A stretch of 64,000 nt of DNA from Neolewinella aquimaris (lineage in GTDB: Bacteria > Bacteroidota > Bacteroidia > Chitinophagales > Saprospiraceae): contig NZ_JACIFF010000004.1 in NCBI RefSeq assembly GCF_014197245.1, positions 253,548 to 317,547 of the forward strand, given 5' to 3'. Positions 7,874 to 15,007 of this stretch are shown here, one piece after another; position 1 is the first letter of the stretch; each line of letters starts with the position of its first letter. A model generated the notes under the pieces. The model was not told where the DNA came from and did not search any database. It worked only from the letters and a program-made list of their open reading frames with translations. Position numbers and translations under genes: made by a program.

Positions 7874-9820
7874 ATGATCAAATATTTCTTCGGGCTCGCC
7901 GCTTCCCTACTCTTCATCCTACCGCTGTCGGCCCAGAACGACGACGACGTCCTCTTTTCCGTAGACGGCAAGCCGGTGACCGTAGGTGAGTTTCGCTACA
8001 TCTACGGCAAGACCAACGGCGACAATGCCACCTTCAGCCGGGAAAGCGTCATGGAGTACCTCGACCTCTACGAGCGCTTCAAGCTCAAGGTGGCCCGGGC
8101 CCGCGACATGGGCCTCGACACCATCACTGCCCTGCGGAATGAACTGGAGGGCTACCGCCAGCAACTGGCCGACAACTACCTCGTCGACCGGGAAGTGACC
8201 GACCGGCTGGTAGCGGAGCTGTACGACCGCCAGCAACAGGACGTCGACTTCAGTCACATCCTGCTCAAGATTCCCTCGAACGCACCCGCCGACACCCTGG
8301 CTGTCTACCGGCGGGCCGTGGAACTCCGGGAACAACTCACGGCGGACAACTTCGCCGAACTGGCATCGTCCCGGAGCGAGGATACCTACAGCAAGGACAA
8401 GGGCGGTCGCATCGGCTACGTCAGCGCTCCCCTCCCCAACGGCATGTACCGCCTGGAGGAAGCCCTATATGCGGCACCCGACGGCCAGGTGGGGGGTCCG
8501 GTACGCACGGCTGCCGGCTACCATCTGTATCTTAAGCACGGCACCCGCCCCGCCTACGGCGAAGTCGAGATCGCCCACATACTTATTCGCAAAGGCGGGG
8601 ACGCAGGTGCGGACCAACTCCGGGAAAAAGCCATGCGGGCCAGGAAGGCGCTCGCAGACGGCCAATCGTTTGAAGCGGTAGCCGCGGAATACAGCGAAGA
8701 CGACAAGACCAAAAATCAGGGAGGGTACATCGGCTTTTTCGGGATCAACCGCTACAATAAGGATTTCGAGGAAGCGGCCTTCGCCCTTACGGAAGACGGA
8801 CAGGTAAGCGAAGTGATCGAAAGTCCCGTGGGCTTCCACATCCTGCGGCGCATTTCCCGCCGGGGCGTACAACCCCTCGACCAACAGCGCCCTCTCTTGG
8901 AGGGAGCCGTAAAGAAGGATACCCGCTACACCGACGCCCTGCGCGCCATGGCACGGCGGCTCAAACGCGAGTACGGCACCGAAGAGATGGAAGACAACTT
9001 TACCGCATATACTGCTGGCCTCGACTCCAGCTTTTTCGACGTAGGAAAGGTGTTTCCGGTCGACACCAATGGCCCCGTATTGCTCAAAATAGCCGATCGG
9101 GAGCTGCGGACCGCCGACTTCGAGACCTTCCTGACCCGTAATGCCCGGCTGCGATCCAGCCTACAACGCCGCCACGACCCCGCCGGAGCCGCGGCCGAAC
9201 TCTACGAACAGTGGGTCAACGAATCGGTACAGGCCCACGCGGAAAAACAACTGGAAGACAAGTTCCCCGAATTCCGGGCCCTCATGCGCGAATACCGGGA
9301 GGGCATCCTACTTTTCGAAGCCACCAAACTGGAGGTGTGGGACCGGGCCGGGGAAGATTCGACCGGACTGCAGGCCTACTTTGACGCCCACCGCGACGAT
9401 TACCGGTACGGACCGCGGGCCCGCGTGGCGCAAGTATCCATCCGGAGCACCGATTCCCTTAGTGCCGATGAGGTACTTGCCTTTCTCGAGAGTCACGACG
9501 CGGAGCGCACGATGGAAGAATTCGGCCGCCAAGCGGTGAGCGTGGAAGAAAATTTGTACGAGGCGGACCGGATACCGGAAGGACTCACCATGGATGCCGG
9601 TGCACGTACCGAGCCCACCGTCGATCCCGGTACCGGGCTCACGACCTTCTCGCTGGTGCAGGAAATATTGCCCGCCCGCAGGAAGGAACTTGCGGAGGCC
9701 CGCGGCTACGTCATTGCCGACTACCAGGACCAGCTGGAAAGGGAGTGGGTAGAGCAGCTGCGCAAACAGTACCAGGTCAAGGTCAATAAAAGCGTCCTGA
9801 ATAAACTCATCCGTTCTTGA
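7874..9820 (+). CDS. periplasmic PpiC/SurA-like peptidylprolyl isomerase with two parvulin domains
   Basis: Started at ATG 7874, this is a 648-residue protein with a Sec signal peptide (IKYFFGLAASLLFILPLSAQ). Two parvulin-type rotamase domains can be read: residues about 122-222 beginning DFSHILLKIP, and about 230-330 beginning EIAHILIRKGG. Both have the family strand phrases (GGRIGYVS; NQGGYIGFFG) and the end motif V...AGYHLY / ESPVGFHIL. The C-terminal half is helical. Role in the family: a chaperone and prolyl isomerase for outer-membrane and secreted proteins. It is the first gene of a co-directional run of three, and the next gene overlaps its stop codon by four bases. An earlier in-frame start at 7850 would destroy the signal peptide. 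Confidence 0.88.
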   Translation: MIKYFFGLAASLLFILPLSAQNDDDVLFSVDGKPVTVGEFRYIYGKTNGDNATFSRESVMEYLDLYERFKLKVARARDMGLDTITALRNELEGYRQQLADNYLVDREVTDRLVAELYDRQQQDVDFSHILLKIPSNAPADTLAVYRRAVELREQLTADNFAELASSRSEDTYSKDKGGRIGYVSAPLPNGMYRLEEALYAAPDGQVGGPVRTAAGYHLYLKHGTRPAYGEVEIAHILIRKGGDAGADQLREKAMRARKALADGQSFEAVAAEYSEDDKTKNQGGYIGFFGINRYNKDFEEAAFALTEDGQVSEVIESPVGFHILRRISRRGVQPLDQQRPLLEGAVKKDTRYTDALRAMARRLKREYGTEEMEDNFTAYTAGLDSSFFDVGKVFPVDTNGPVLLKIADRELRTADFETFLTRNARLRSSLQRRHDPAGAAAELYEQWVNESVQAHAEKQLEDKFPEFRALMREYREGILLFEATKLEVWDRAGEDSTGLQAYFDAHRDDYRYGPRARVAQVSIRSTDSLSADEVLAFLESHDAERTMEEFGRQAVSVEENLYEADRIPEGLTMDAGARTEPTVDPGTGLTTFSLVQEILPARRKELAEARGYVIADYQDQLEREWVEQLRKQYQVKVNKSVLNKLIRS

Positions 9821-10674
9821 AGTCAAGCTACTGGGGGGCAACGGCCGTCCTTTTCTTACTGGTGTTGTCGTGTGCGGAAGCCCCCATCAAGGACTCCACC
9901 GACCCCGTGCTTGCGCGGGTCCACCAGCGGGAACTGCGTCTTTCGGAAATGGAGGGAATGTTTCCGGAGCGGGCCACCGCGGCCGATAGCGCGATGATCG
10001 TGGAAGCCTTCGTCAACCGCTGGGCCCGTGATGCCGTACTCCTGTGGGAGAGTGAGCAGAACGCGCCGAGCGACCTCAATCTCGACCGCCTGGTGCGCGA
10101 CTACCGGGCCAGCCTGGTCCGCAGCAGCTACGAAGAACAACTGGTGAGTACCCGGCTCGACAGCGCGATTGGTCAGGCCGAACTCGAGGAATTTTACGAA
10201 GCGAGTAAGGAACAGTACCAACTGGAGAAGCCCATCGTGCGTTGTCTCTTCATTCGGGTACCCTACCCTACCCCCGAAGAGGAGGCGCTACAGGACCTCT
10301 GGAACAACGGCAAACCCCAGGATACGGCGGCCCTGGCGGACTATTCGCGCAAGTACGCCGAGGTAGCCCTCCTCAGCGATTCCACCTGGTACAGCCTCGA
10401 AGAAGTAGCCGCCCAACTGCCCGAGGGTACGCTGACGGCCGATAATGTGAACTCCAAACGGGAGTTTAGTCAGCTCGACGGGACGAACCGGTATTACTTT
10501 CGCCTTTTCGAACTGAAGCCGCGCAGGGAGATCGCACCACTTAGCTACGTGGTCAACCAGGCGCGCCGCGCCATTCTTCACGGCAGAAAACGTGAGGTAC
10601 TGGAGCGCGCACGCGAAGAGATTTTCGAGCGAGAGCTCCGGCGCAATAACATTGAATTTTTTACCAACCGTTAA
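9817..10674 (+). CDS. SurA-like lipoprotein chaperone lacking an obvious parvulin domain
   Basis: This is a 285-residue protein. The start is a TTG at 9817 that overlaps the TGA of the preceding gene (TTGA), and the only way to keep its lipoprotein signal (WGATAVLFLLVLSC) is to use it. The mature part begins with a SurA-N-like helical region (DPVLARVHQRELRLSEME). A region where a rotamase domain would lie (residues 140-230) lacks the HILI and GG-x-hydrophobic-G motifs of its two neighbours. A basic helical tail follows. It is probably a non-catalytic, membrane-anchored chaperone partner in the same operon. Assignment rests mainly on context and the N-terminal helices. Confidence 0.65.
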   Translation: MKSSYWGATAVLFLLVLSCAEAPIKDSTDPVLARVHQRELRLSEMEGMFPERATAADSAMIVEAFVNRWARDAVLLWESEQNAPSDLNLDRLVRDYRASLVRSSYEEQLVSTRLDSAIGQAELEEFYEASKEQYQLEKPIVRCLFIRVPYPTPEEEALQDLWNNGKPQDTAALADYSRKYAEVALLSDSTWYSLEEVAAQLPEGTLTADNVNSKREFSQLDGTNRYYFRLFELKPRREIAPLSYVVNQARRAILHGRKREVLERAREEIFERELRRNNIEFFTNR

Positions 10675-10682
10675 TCGGAACC

Positions 10683-12080
10683 ATGAATAACTTCCTCACC
10701 CTCCTGTTGTGCCTCTGTTGCTGCAGCCTCTCCGCCCAAAGGGGCACCGTAATCGATGAGGTGATCGCCCGCGTAGGCAGTGAGTACATTCTGCTTTCCG
10801 ACCTCGAGGAACAGTTTGCGCTGGCCCAGTCACAAACCAACGAGCCCCTCCCACCCGAAGCCCGTTGCGCCATCCTGGACCAGAGCCTGGTGGGTAAACT
10901 GCTCTTCAACCAGTCGAAACTCGACAGTATCGAGGTCAACGACGCCGAAGTGGAGCAGCAACTGAATGCCCGGATCGACCGCATTCTGAGCTATATGGGG
11001 GGCGACGTGAACCAGTTCGAAGATTACTACGGTCAGAGCATTACGGCAACCAAGGAACAGTTTCGCGAGGACTTGCGCGAGCAACTGGCCGTCGACCGGA
11101 TGCGTGCCTCGGTCGTGCGGGAAGTGAAGGTCACTCCGGCGGAAGTCAAAAACTTCTTTGCCGAAATTCCCCGCGACAGCCTCCCCTACTTCAATTCCGA
11201 GGTGGAAGTGGGCGAACTCGTCGTAAAACCGGAGGCCAACGACAGCACTAAACAGGCCGTAGTCGCGCGACTGCAGGACCTGCGCCGGCAAATCCTGGAT
11301 AGCCTCATCACCTTTGAGGAAGCCGCCCTGAAGAACAGTGCCGACGGCAGTGCCCGCGGGGGTGGAGACCTGGGCTGGACCAAGCGGGGCAAGTTTGTCG
11401 CCGAGTTTGAAGCGGCGGCCTACAACCTCGACCTTGGTGAGATCAGCGATGTGGTAGAGTCGGAGTTCGGCTATCACCTGATCCGGCTCGACGGCCGGCG
11501 GGGCAACTCGATCCGCGTAAGCCACATCTTGCTGCAACCCGAGATCACGGAGGACGACATGGAAAAGTCGCGGCGGTATCTGGACAGCATCGCCCACCTG
11601 ATCCGGGTGGATACCTTCACCTTCAGCTATGCCGTGAAACGCTTCGGCAGCGACAAGGTCCAGAGTTACAACAACGACGGACGGATGAGCAATCCCAATT
11701 CCGGCAACACCTTCTTCGAAATCGGTGACCTTGACCCCGACGTGTACTTCGCCATCGACGAACTGGAGATCGATTCCTTGAGTGAGGTACTGGAGTTCCG
11801 CAGTCCTGCGGGTGAGCCGATGCTGCGGGTGGTCCAGCTGCAATCCCGGACTTCTCCCCACCGTGCAACGCTTAGCCAGGATTACGCAAAGATTCAGGAC
11901 GCCACCAAGAACGCCAAGCAGCAGCAGTACCTGAGCGACTGGATCGAGAAGCGGGTGAGCTCCACCTTCGTTGAGATCGACGAGCGGTACCAGGTATGTC
12001 CACAGATCAAAATATGGATTGAGGACAGCCGGAAGATCACCGTGGGTGGGGAAAACGGCAAAATCGTGACGGGAAAGTAA
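10683..12080 (+). CDS. SurA-like periplasmic peptidylprolyl isomerase
   Basis: This 465-residue protein has a signal peptide (MNNFLTLLLCLCCCSLSAQ). A SurA N-terminal domain follows (VIDEVIARVGSEYILLSDLEEQ, residues 22-170). Then come two parvulin domains at about 172-270 (SEVEVGELVV... RGGGDLGWTKRG...EFGYHLIRL) and 275-375 (IRVSHILLQPE). The length and domain order fit bacteroidete SurA. Role in the family: escorts unfolded beta-barrel proteins to the BAM machine. It begins eight bases after the preceding gene, so the three form one operon. In many bacteroidetes a MoxR gene follows this group; here the MoxR gene is 30 kb away. Confidence 0.88.
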   Translation: MNNFLTLLLCLCCCSLSAQRGTVIDEVIARVGSEYILLSDLEEQFALAQSQTNEPLPPEARCAILDQSLVGKLLFNQSKLDSIEVNDAEVEQQLNARIDRILSYMGGDVNQFEDYYGQSITATKEQFREDLREQLAVDRMRASVVREVKVTPAEVKNFFAEIPRDSLPYFNSEVEVGELVVKPEANDSTKQAVVARLQDLRRQILDSLITFEEAALKNSADGSARGGGDLGWTKRGKFVAEFEAAAYNLDLGEISDVVESEFGYHLIRLDGRRGNSIRVSHILLQPEITEDDMEKSRRYLDSIAHLIRVDTFTFSYAVKRFGSDKVQSYNNDGRMSNPNSGNTFFEIGDLDPDVYFAIDELEIDSLSEVLEFRSPAGEPMLRVVQLQSRTSPHRATLSQDYAKIQDATKNAKQQQYLSDWIEKRVSSTFVEIDERYQVCPQIKIWIEDSRKITVGGENGKIVTGK

Positions 12081-12674
12081 GACCGGGGAAAATAAAATTT
12101 GCTCTCCCCTGCCGGATTCACTCACTATTTTAGGGAATAATTAATAAAAGTCAATAAGTCAACACCATGGACACCCCATGGTCCGTTATCATACAAACAA
12201 GGTGATGTACTACCCGCTATTTTCGGTAGCACTGCTGAGTGGACGCGTTTTGCGTAGACTGGCAGTCGAGGACATCACCCTATTTTGCACAAGCGGCAAC
12301 CGCTACAATGGTAGAACTGCCACGTCCCGACCGACAACCAGGTTCTCTTCCGTACCCCCGTACGTGAGCACCTAAACGAAAAATCCTGCCCGACACGCCA
12401 TTGCAATATCGGACACAGGCATCGTTAACCATGGTTTCCCTCGGGGAATTCAATAATTGTCCCGCGAAGGGAATGGACTTACAAACACCTTGTCCGGTTT
12501 AAGGACAATTCCGCCGCTCAACACATTATTCGCGGCATACCACCGGGTCGGACCTTTCCCCTCCCGGAAACGGATTTGAGAATAAACTGTATATTTCAAG
12601 ATCGGTACGGGCCACGAATGGACCCTAACCCGAATCTTTCACTTGACACTTTGATTCAACAACACTTTTTCCTC
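12081..12674 (+). other. 594-bp intergenic region, no convincing gene
   Basis: A gene-poor, AT-richer region. It contains a small perfect hairpin (ACCATGG ... CCATGGT, about 12164-12182) and no recognisable promoter pair. A 65-codon ORF (12178-12375) has an N-terminus without a family pattern and is not supported. The stretch just before 12675 reads TTGACACTTTG, a weak promoter-like string. Confidence 0.5.
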
Positions 12675-12914
12675 ATGAAGCAAACTTTTACCCAAGCAGA
12701 TCTTGTCGCTTACGTCTATGGCGAGGCAGACAAGGCACAAATCGAAGCCACCGAGGCCGCTATTGCCGCCGACCCCGCTCTTCTTACCGAGCTCGTACGT
12801 TTGGTTGAGGCTCAGGCCTCCCTACCTCGCATCAAGTTCAGCCCCCGCAAGCGCATCGTTGATGCCATTCTCCGCTACGCACGCGGCGAACCCGCTCCCC
12901 AACTTTGCTGCTAG
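12675..12914 (+). CDS. small acidic protein resembling anti-sigma N-terminal region, unknown function
   Basis: This is a 79-residue protein from ATG 12675; an upstream in-frame start (12576) is possible but adds an unremarkable polar stretch. The N-terminus, FTQADLVAYVYGEADKAQ followed by IEATEAAIAADPALLTELVRL, resembles the zinc-less anti-sigma-factor-like pattern seen in bacterial membrane-sensor proteins: 'a Leu-x-Ala-Tyr-x-x-Gly-Glu, then a string of Ala/Asp/Leu helices'. The tail is basic (SPRKRIVDAILRYARG) with two terminal Cys. It has no membrane segment. A strong hairpin follows the stop codon, so it is probably a monocistronic transcript. I do not recognise a specific family. Confidence 0.55.
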   Translation: MKQTFTQADLVAYVYGEADKAQIEATEAAIAADPALLTELVRLVEAQASLPRIKFSPRKRIVDAILRYARGEPAPQLCC

Positions 12915-12924
12915 TTAAAACATT

Positions 12925-12958
12925 AAAGAAGCACTACCGTCTCCGGTAGTGCTTCTTT
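12925..12958 (+). terminator. strong rho-independent-type hairpin
   Basis: A perfect 15-bp stem (AAAGAAGCACTACCG with its complement CGGTAGTGCTTCTTT) and a 4-nt loop (TCTC), followed by TTTGTTTT-like bases. It lies 10 bases after the small gene at 12675 and 29 bases before the next ATG. Confidence 0.85.
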
Positions 12959-12987
12959 GTTTTACCCACTTCCTTAATGTTACCGCT

Positions 12988-13521
12988 ATGCTAGAATCAA
13001 TTATTGACTCCGTAAAGGGCCAACTCGTCGCGAACCTTACCGAGAAGACCGGTCTTGGTGCCCAGCAAGCCGAGGCATCCGTCCCGCTCGCGAAAGAATC
13101 AATTACCGAAGGAATTACCTCTGCCCTATCGGGGGGGAATTTCAGTAACATTTTGAATATGGTCGAGCGTGCGTCCGGCCAGGGAAGCACCGGCGGCAAT
13201 CTGACCAACAACGCGGTCTACCAAACCATCGCCGGAAATTTCGTTGGAAAACTCACCAGCCGGCTCGGAATACCCGACAACGTGGCGCAAAAGGTAAGTT
13301 CCGTTGCCCTTCCTTTCATCATGAGCCATCTTGCAAGCAAAACCCGTCAGGCGGGTGATACCGACGAAGTCGACCAGGGAAGCCTCATGTCCGTTCTTGG
13401 CCTCGATTCCGGCGGGCTCCTCGGAAAAGTAGGGGGAATGTTCGGCAAAAAAGACGACGATGGTGACGACGGTAATGACGGCGGCGGCCTCGGTGGCGCA
13501 CTCGGCGGATTTCTGAAGTAA
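12988..13521 (+). CDS. DUF937/YidB-like protein
   Basis: This 177-residue protein starts at ATG 12988; the longer frame starts inside the preceding terminator. The N-terminal 120 residues (LESIIDSVKGQLVANLTEKTGL, GITSALSGGNF, FVGKLTSRLGIPDNVAQKVSSVALPFIMSHLA) match the helical pattern of DUF937 proteins (repeated helices with G-I/L-x-x motifs). The C-terminus is low complexity: Gly/Asp/Lys-rich (GKKDDDGDDGNDGGG). The protein is probably cytosolic. Function of the family is not established. The region following the gene is repeat-rich non-coding DNA. Confidence 0.65.
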   Translation: MLESIIDSVKGQLVANLTEKTGLGAQQAEASVPLAKESITEGITSALSGGNFSNILNMVERASGQGSTGGNLTNNAVYQTIAGNFVGKLTSRLGIPDNVAQKVSSVALPFIMSHLASKTRQAGDTDEVDQGSLMSVLGLDSGGLLGKVGGMFGKKDDDGDDGNDGGGLGGALGGFLK

Positions 13522-13547
13522 GGCCGAGAGATTGTACGCTGAATCGT

Positions 13548-13852
13548 GGTCGAGCGGCCTCTGGTCCGAGACGTTTATTCACCACGGATGACCACGGATT
13601 AAGGTCGAGGCGTTGCACGCCGAGTCAAGGTCGTGCGGCCTCTGGTCCGAGACATTATTTCCACCACAGATTACGCAGAAGGCGCGGATTACTTCGCAGA
13701 TTCGTCACTATTCAGGTCGAGCCGCCTCTGGTCCGAGACGGTAGGGGTCACTGCGCAACAGAAAAGGCCAACCACGGTTCGTACGGATGACCACGGATTA
13801 AGGTCGAGGCGTTGCACGCCGAGTCAAGATCGAGCGGCCTCTGGTCCGAGAC
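13548..13852. repeat. four copies of a 25-bp intergenic repeat
   Basis: A 25-bp unit with consensus GGTCGAGCGG + CCTCTGGTCCGAGAC occurs at 13548-13572, 13629-13653, 13715-13739 and 13828-13852. The copies differ at one or two positions near the 5' end, and the 15 bases GCCTCTGGTCCGAGAC-like are invariant. Spacings are 81, 86 and 113 bp, so this is not a CRISPR (irregular spacing, no cas genes). All copies face the same way. Confidence 0.8.
13584..13828. repeat. second repeat (about 45 bp, two copies) interleaved with the 25-bp repeat
   Basis: A block that starts CGGATGACCACGGATTAAGG and runs to GCACGCCGAGTCAAG occurs at about 13584-13628 and 13784-13828, 200 bp apart. It includes a small hairpin (GGCG TTGCA CGCC). 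Phrases of the type 'accacggat' recur at 13581, 13771, 13790 and 13879, a pattern reminiscent of the dispersed 'CCACGGATT' sequences of several bacterial phyla. No coding sense is seen. Confidence 0.65.
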
Positions 13853-13876
13853 ACCCGTGTTGCATAAGGGGGGAGC

Positions 13877-14287
13877 TCACCACGGATCGTATGGATGAGC
13901 ACGGATTTTTTCGCCGGTTATAAAACGCAAAAGAGCCACCCTCTTGCGAAAGTGACTCTTTATGCGGTCTGGACGGGACTCGAACCCGTCCCGACTCAGT
14001 CGGGACCGTGGCAGGGCGGTAGCGTAGCCAACTGAATGACCCGGCCCGTGTGCGATGAGCCATGTGATGTAGTTCTTGTTCTTACCCCTTTTGAGTTGTA
14101 GCTCACGCTTGCGAGCCTCGGTATCCACCTTAAATGCTTCGTAGTATTTGAGTTCCCAGGGTCCTTTGTATTTCGTGCACCGGCCTTCATTTTTCTGATG
14201 CGTTGCAACGCGTTGCCACAAGTCGCTGGTGTAACCGATGTAGTAAGCGCCGCTGGTCGTAGAAGCTAGGATATAAACGTAAAACAT
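13877..14287 (-). CDS. GIY-YIG nuclease, copy 1, reading through a broken tRNA-Asp copy
   Basis: This is a 136-residue frame. Residues 1-85 are a complete short GIY-YIG nuclease of the UPF0213/YhbQ-like group (YVYILAS, YYIGYTSDLWQRVATHQ, KYYEAFKVDTEARKRELQLKRGK). The C-terminus then reads through a degenerate tRNA-Asp (13965-14043) and its terminator, because the stop seen in copy 2 (TAG in GGTTAG) has become GGCTAC here. It differs from copy 2 at a handful of residues. The natural protein probably ends near residue 86. It is one of two tandem units of 413 bp. GIY-YIG domains cut DNA and are known from homing nucleases. Confidence 0.8.
   Translation of the reverse strand: MFYVYILASTTSGAYYIGYTSDLWQRVATHQKNEGRCTKYKGPWELKYYEAFKVDTEARKRELQLKRGKNKNYITWLIAHGPGHSVGYATALPRSRLSRDGFESRPDRIKSHFRKRVALLRFITGEKIRAHPYDPW
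13965..14043 (-). pseudogene. degenerate tRNA-Asp copy 1 (anticodon now GCC)
   Basis: The 3' half (T-arm and acceptor 3' strand, 24 bases) is identical to the intact tRNA-Asp. The 5' acceptor strand is absent, the D-arm is altered, and the stretch that forms the anticodon-stem 3' strand plus variable loop is replaced by a 17-bp palindrome (13989-14005). The anticodon triplet has changed from GTC to GCC. It cannot fold as a tRNA. Confidence 0.75.
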
Positions 14288-14377
14288 AAAATTAGTGTGT
14301 CGTATCGGTCCAGGCAGTCAGTACTGCGCCTCTACCAACGCAAAAGAGCCGCTCTCTTGCGAAAGCGACTCTTTATG

Positions 14378-14456
14378 CGGTCTGGACGGGACTCGAACCC
14401 GTCCCGACTCAGTCGGGACCGTGACAGGGCGGCAGCCTAACCAATTGAATGACCCG
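14378..14456 (-). pseudogene. degenerate tRNA-Asp copy 2 (anticodon GTC kept)
   Basis: As copy 1, but the anticodon triplet GTC is still present. It keeps the identical T-arm/acceptor 3' half, has a 17-bp palindrome (14402-14418) in place of nine bases, and lacks a matching 5' acceptor strand. The TAG in its D-arm is the stop codon of nuclease copy 2. Confidence 0.8.
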
Positions 14457-14700
14457 GCCCGTGTGCGATGAGCCATGTGATGTAGCTCTTGTTCTTACCC
14501 TTTTTGAGTTGTAGCTCACGCTTGCGAGCCTCGGTATCCACCTTAAATGCTTCGTAGTATTTGAGCTCCCAGGGTCCTTTGTTTTTCGTCCACCGGCCTT
14601 CATTTTTCTGATGCGTTGCAACGCGTTGCCACAAGTCGCTGGTGTAGCCGATGTAGTAAGCGCCGCTGGTCGTAGAAGCTAGGATATAAACGTAGAACAT
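14437..14700 (-). CDS. GIY-YIG nuclease, copy 2
   Basis: This is an 87-residue complete short GIY-YIG protein (YVYILASTTSGAYYIGYTSD, R in LWQRVATHQ, then KYYEAFKVDTEARKREL). It differs from copy 1 at residues such as C37W, Y40N, R68K and N72S. Its stop codon lies in the D-arm of the degenerate tRNA-Asp copy, so gene and tRNA fragment overlap by 20 bases. It lies 91 bases downstream of the intact tRNA-Asp on the same strand. The catalytic pattern (Tyr...Tyr, Arg, and a Glu in KYYEAF) looks intact. Confidence 0.85.
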   Translation of the reverse strand: MFYVYILASTTSGAYYIGYTSDLWQRVATHQKNEGRWTKNKGPWELKYYEAFKVDTEARKRELQLKKGKNKSYITWLIAHGPGHSIG

Positions 14701-14752
14701 AAAAGTAGTGTGTCGTATCGGTCCTGGCAGTCAGTACTGCGCCTCCACCAAC

Positions 14753-14787
14753 GCAAAAGAGCCACCCTCTTGCGAAAGCGACTCTTT
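14753..14787 (-). terminator. tRNA-Asp terminator
   Basis: On the minus strand, AAAGAGTC pairs with GGCTCTTT (one G-T pair) around a 16-nt loop, followed by a short T run. It lies four bases after the tRNA 3' end. Copies of it close each 413-bp unit (13927-13961, 14340-14374). Confidence 0.65.
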
Positions 14788-14790
14788 ATG

Positions 14791-14864
14791 CGGTCTGGAC
14801 GGGACTCGAACCCGCGACCTCCGCCGTGACAGGGCGGCATTCTAACCAACTGAACTACCAAACC
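14791..14864 (-). tRNA. tRNA-Asp (GTC)
   Basis: This is a complete 74-nt cloverleaf on the minus strand: acceptor GGTTTGG/CCAGACC (one G-T pair), D-arm GTTC..GAAT, anticodon stem CCGCC/GGCGG with loop CTGTCAC (anticodon GTC), T-arm GCGGG/CCCGT with TTCGAGT, and discriminator G as expected for Asp. CCA is not encoded. It is the intact member of a group with two broken copies downstream, and is presumably the integration target of the adjacent GIY-YIG elements. Confidence 0.93.
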
Positions 14865-15007
14865 AGTAGTGCAAAACAGCAGCTAACTGCTCGATTGCGA
14901 CGGCAAATATACGATCATCTTCGCAACGGGTGCAAGCAAACAGCTAAAATTTTTCCGTTTCCGGAGGCTCGCGCTACGTAGCGGCCTGGCTGTCAGAACA
15001 AAAGAAA

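Larger units (their letters stand above)
13927..14752 (-). repeat. 413-bp tandem duplication carrying GIY-YIG gene plus tRNA-Asp fragment
   Basis: Two head-to-tail units, 13927-14339 and 14340-14752, are offset by exactly 413 bp: terminator starts at 13927, 14340 and 14753; nuclease ATGs at 14287 and 14700; palindromes at 13989 and 14402. Read on the minus strand each unit holds a leader, a GIY-YIG gene, a degenerate tRNA-Asp 3' half and that tRNA's terminator. The intact tRNA-Asp with its own terminator comes first. A few percent sequence divergence shows that the duplication is not brand new. Confidence 0.9.

Noticed and set aside
12178..12375. 65-codon ORF in the intergenic region
   Set aside because: No family resemblance, no promoter or conserved context.
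13548..13852. CRISPR array from regularly repeated 25-mers
   Set aside because: Only four copies, irregular spacing (81, 86 and 113 bp) with spacers longer than usual and no cas genes.
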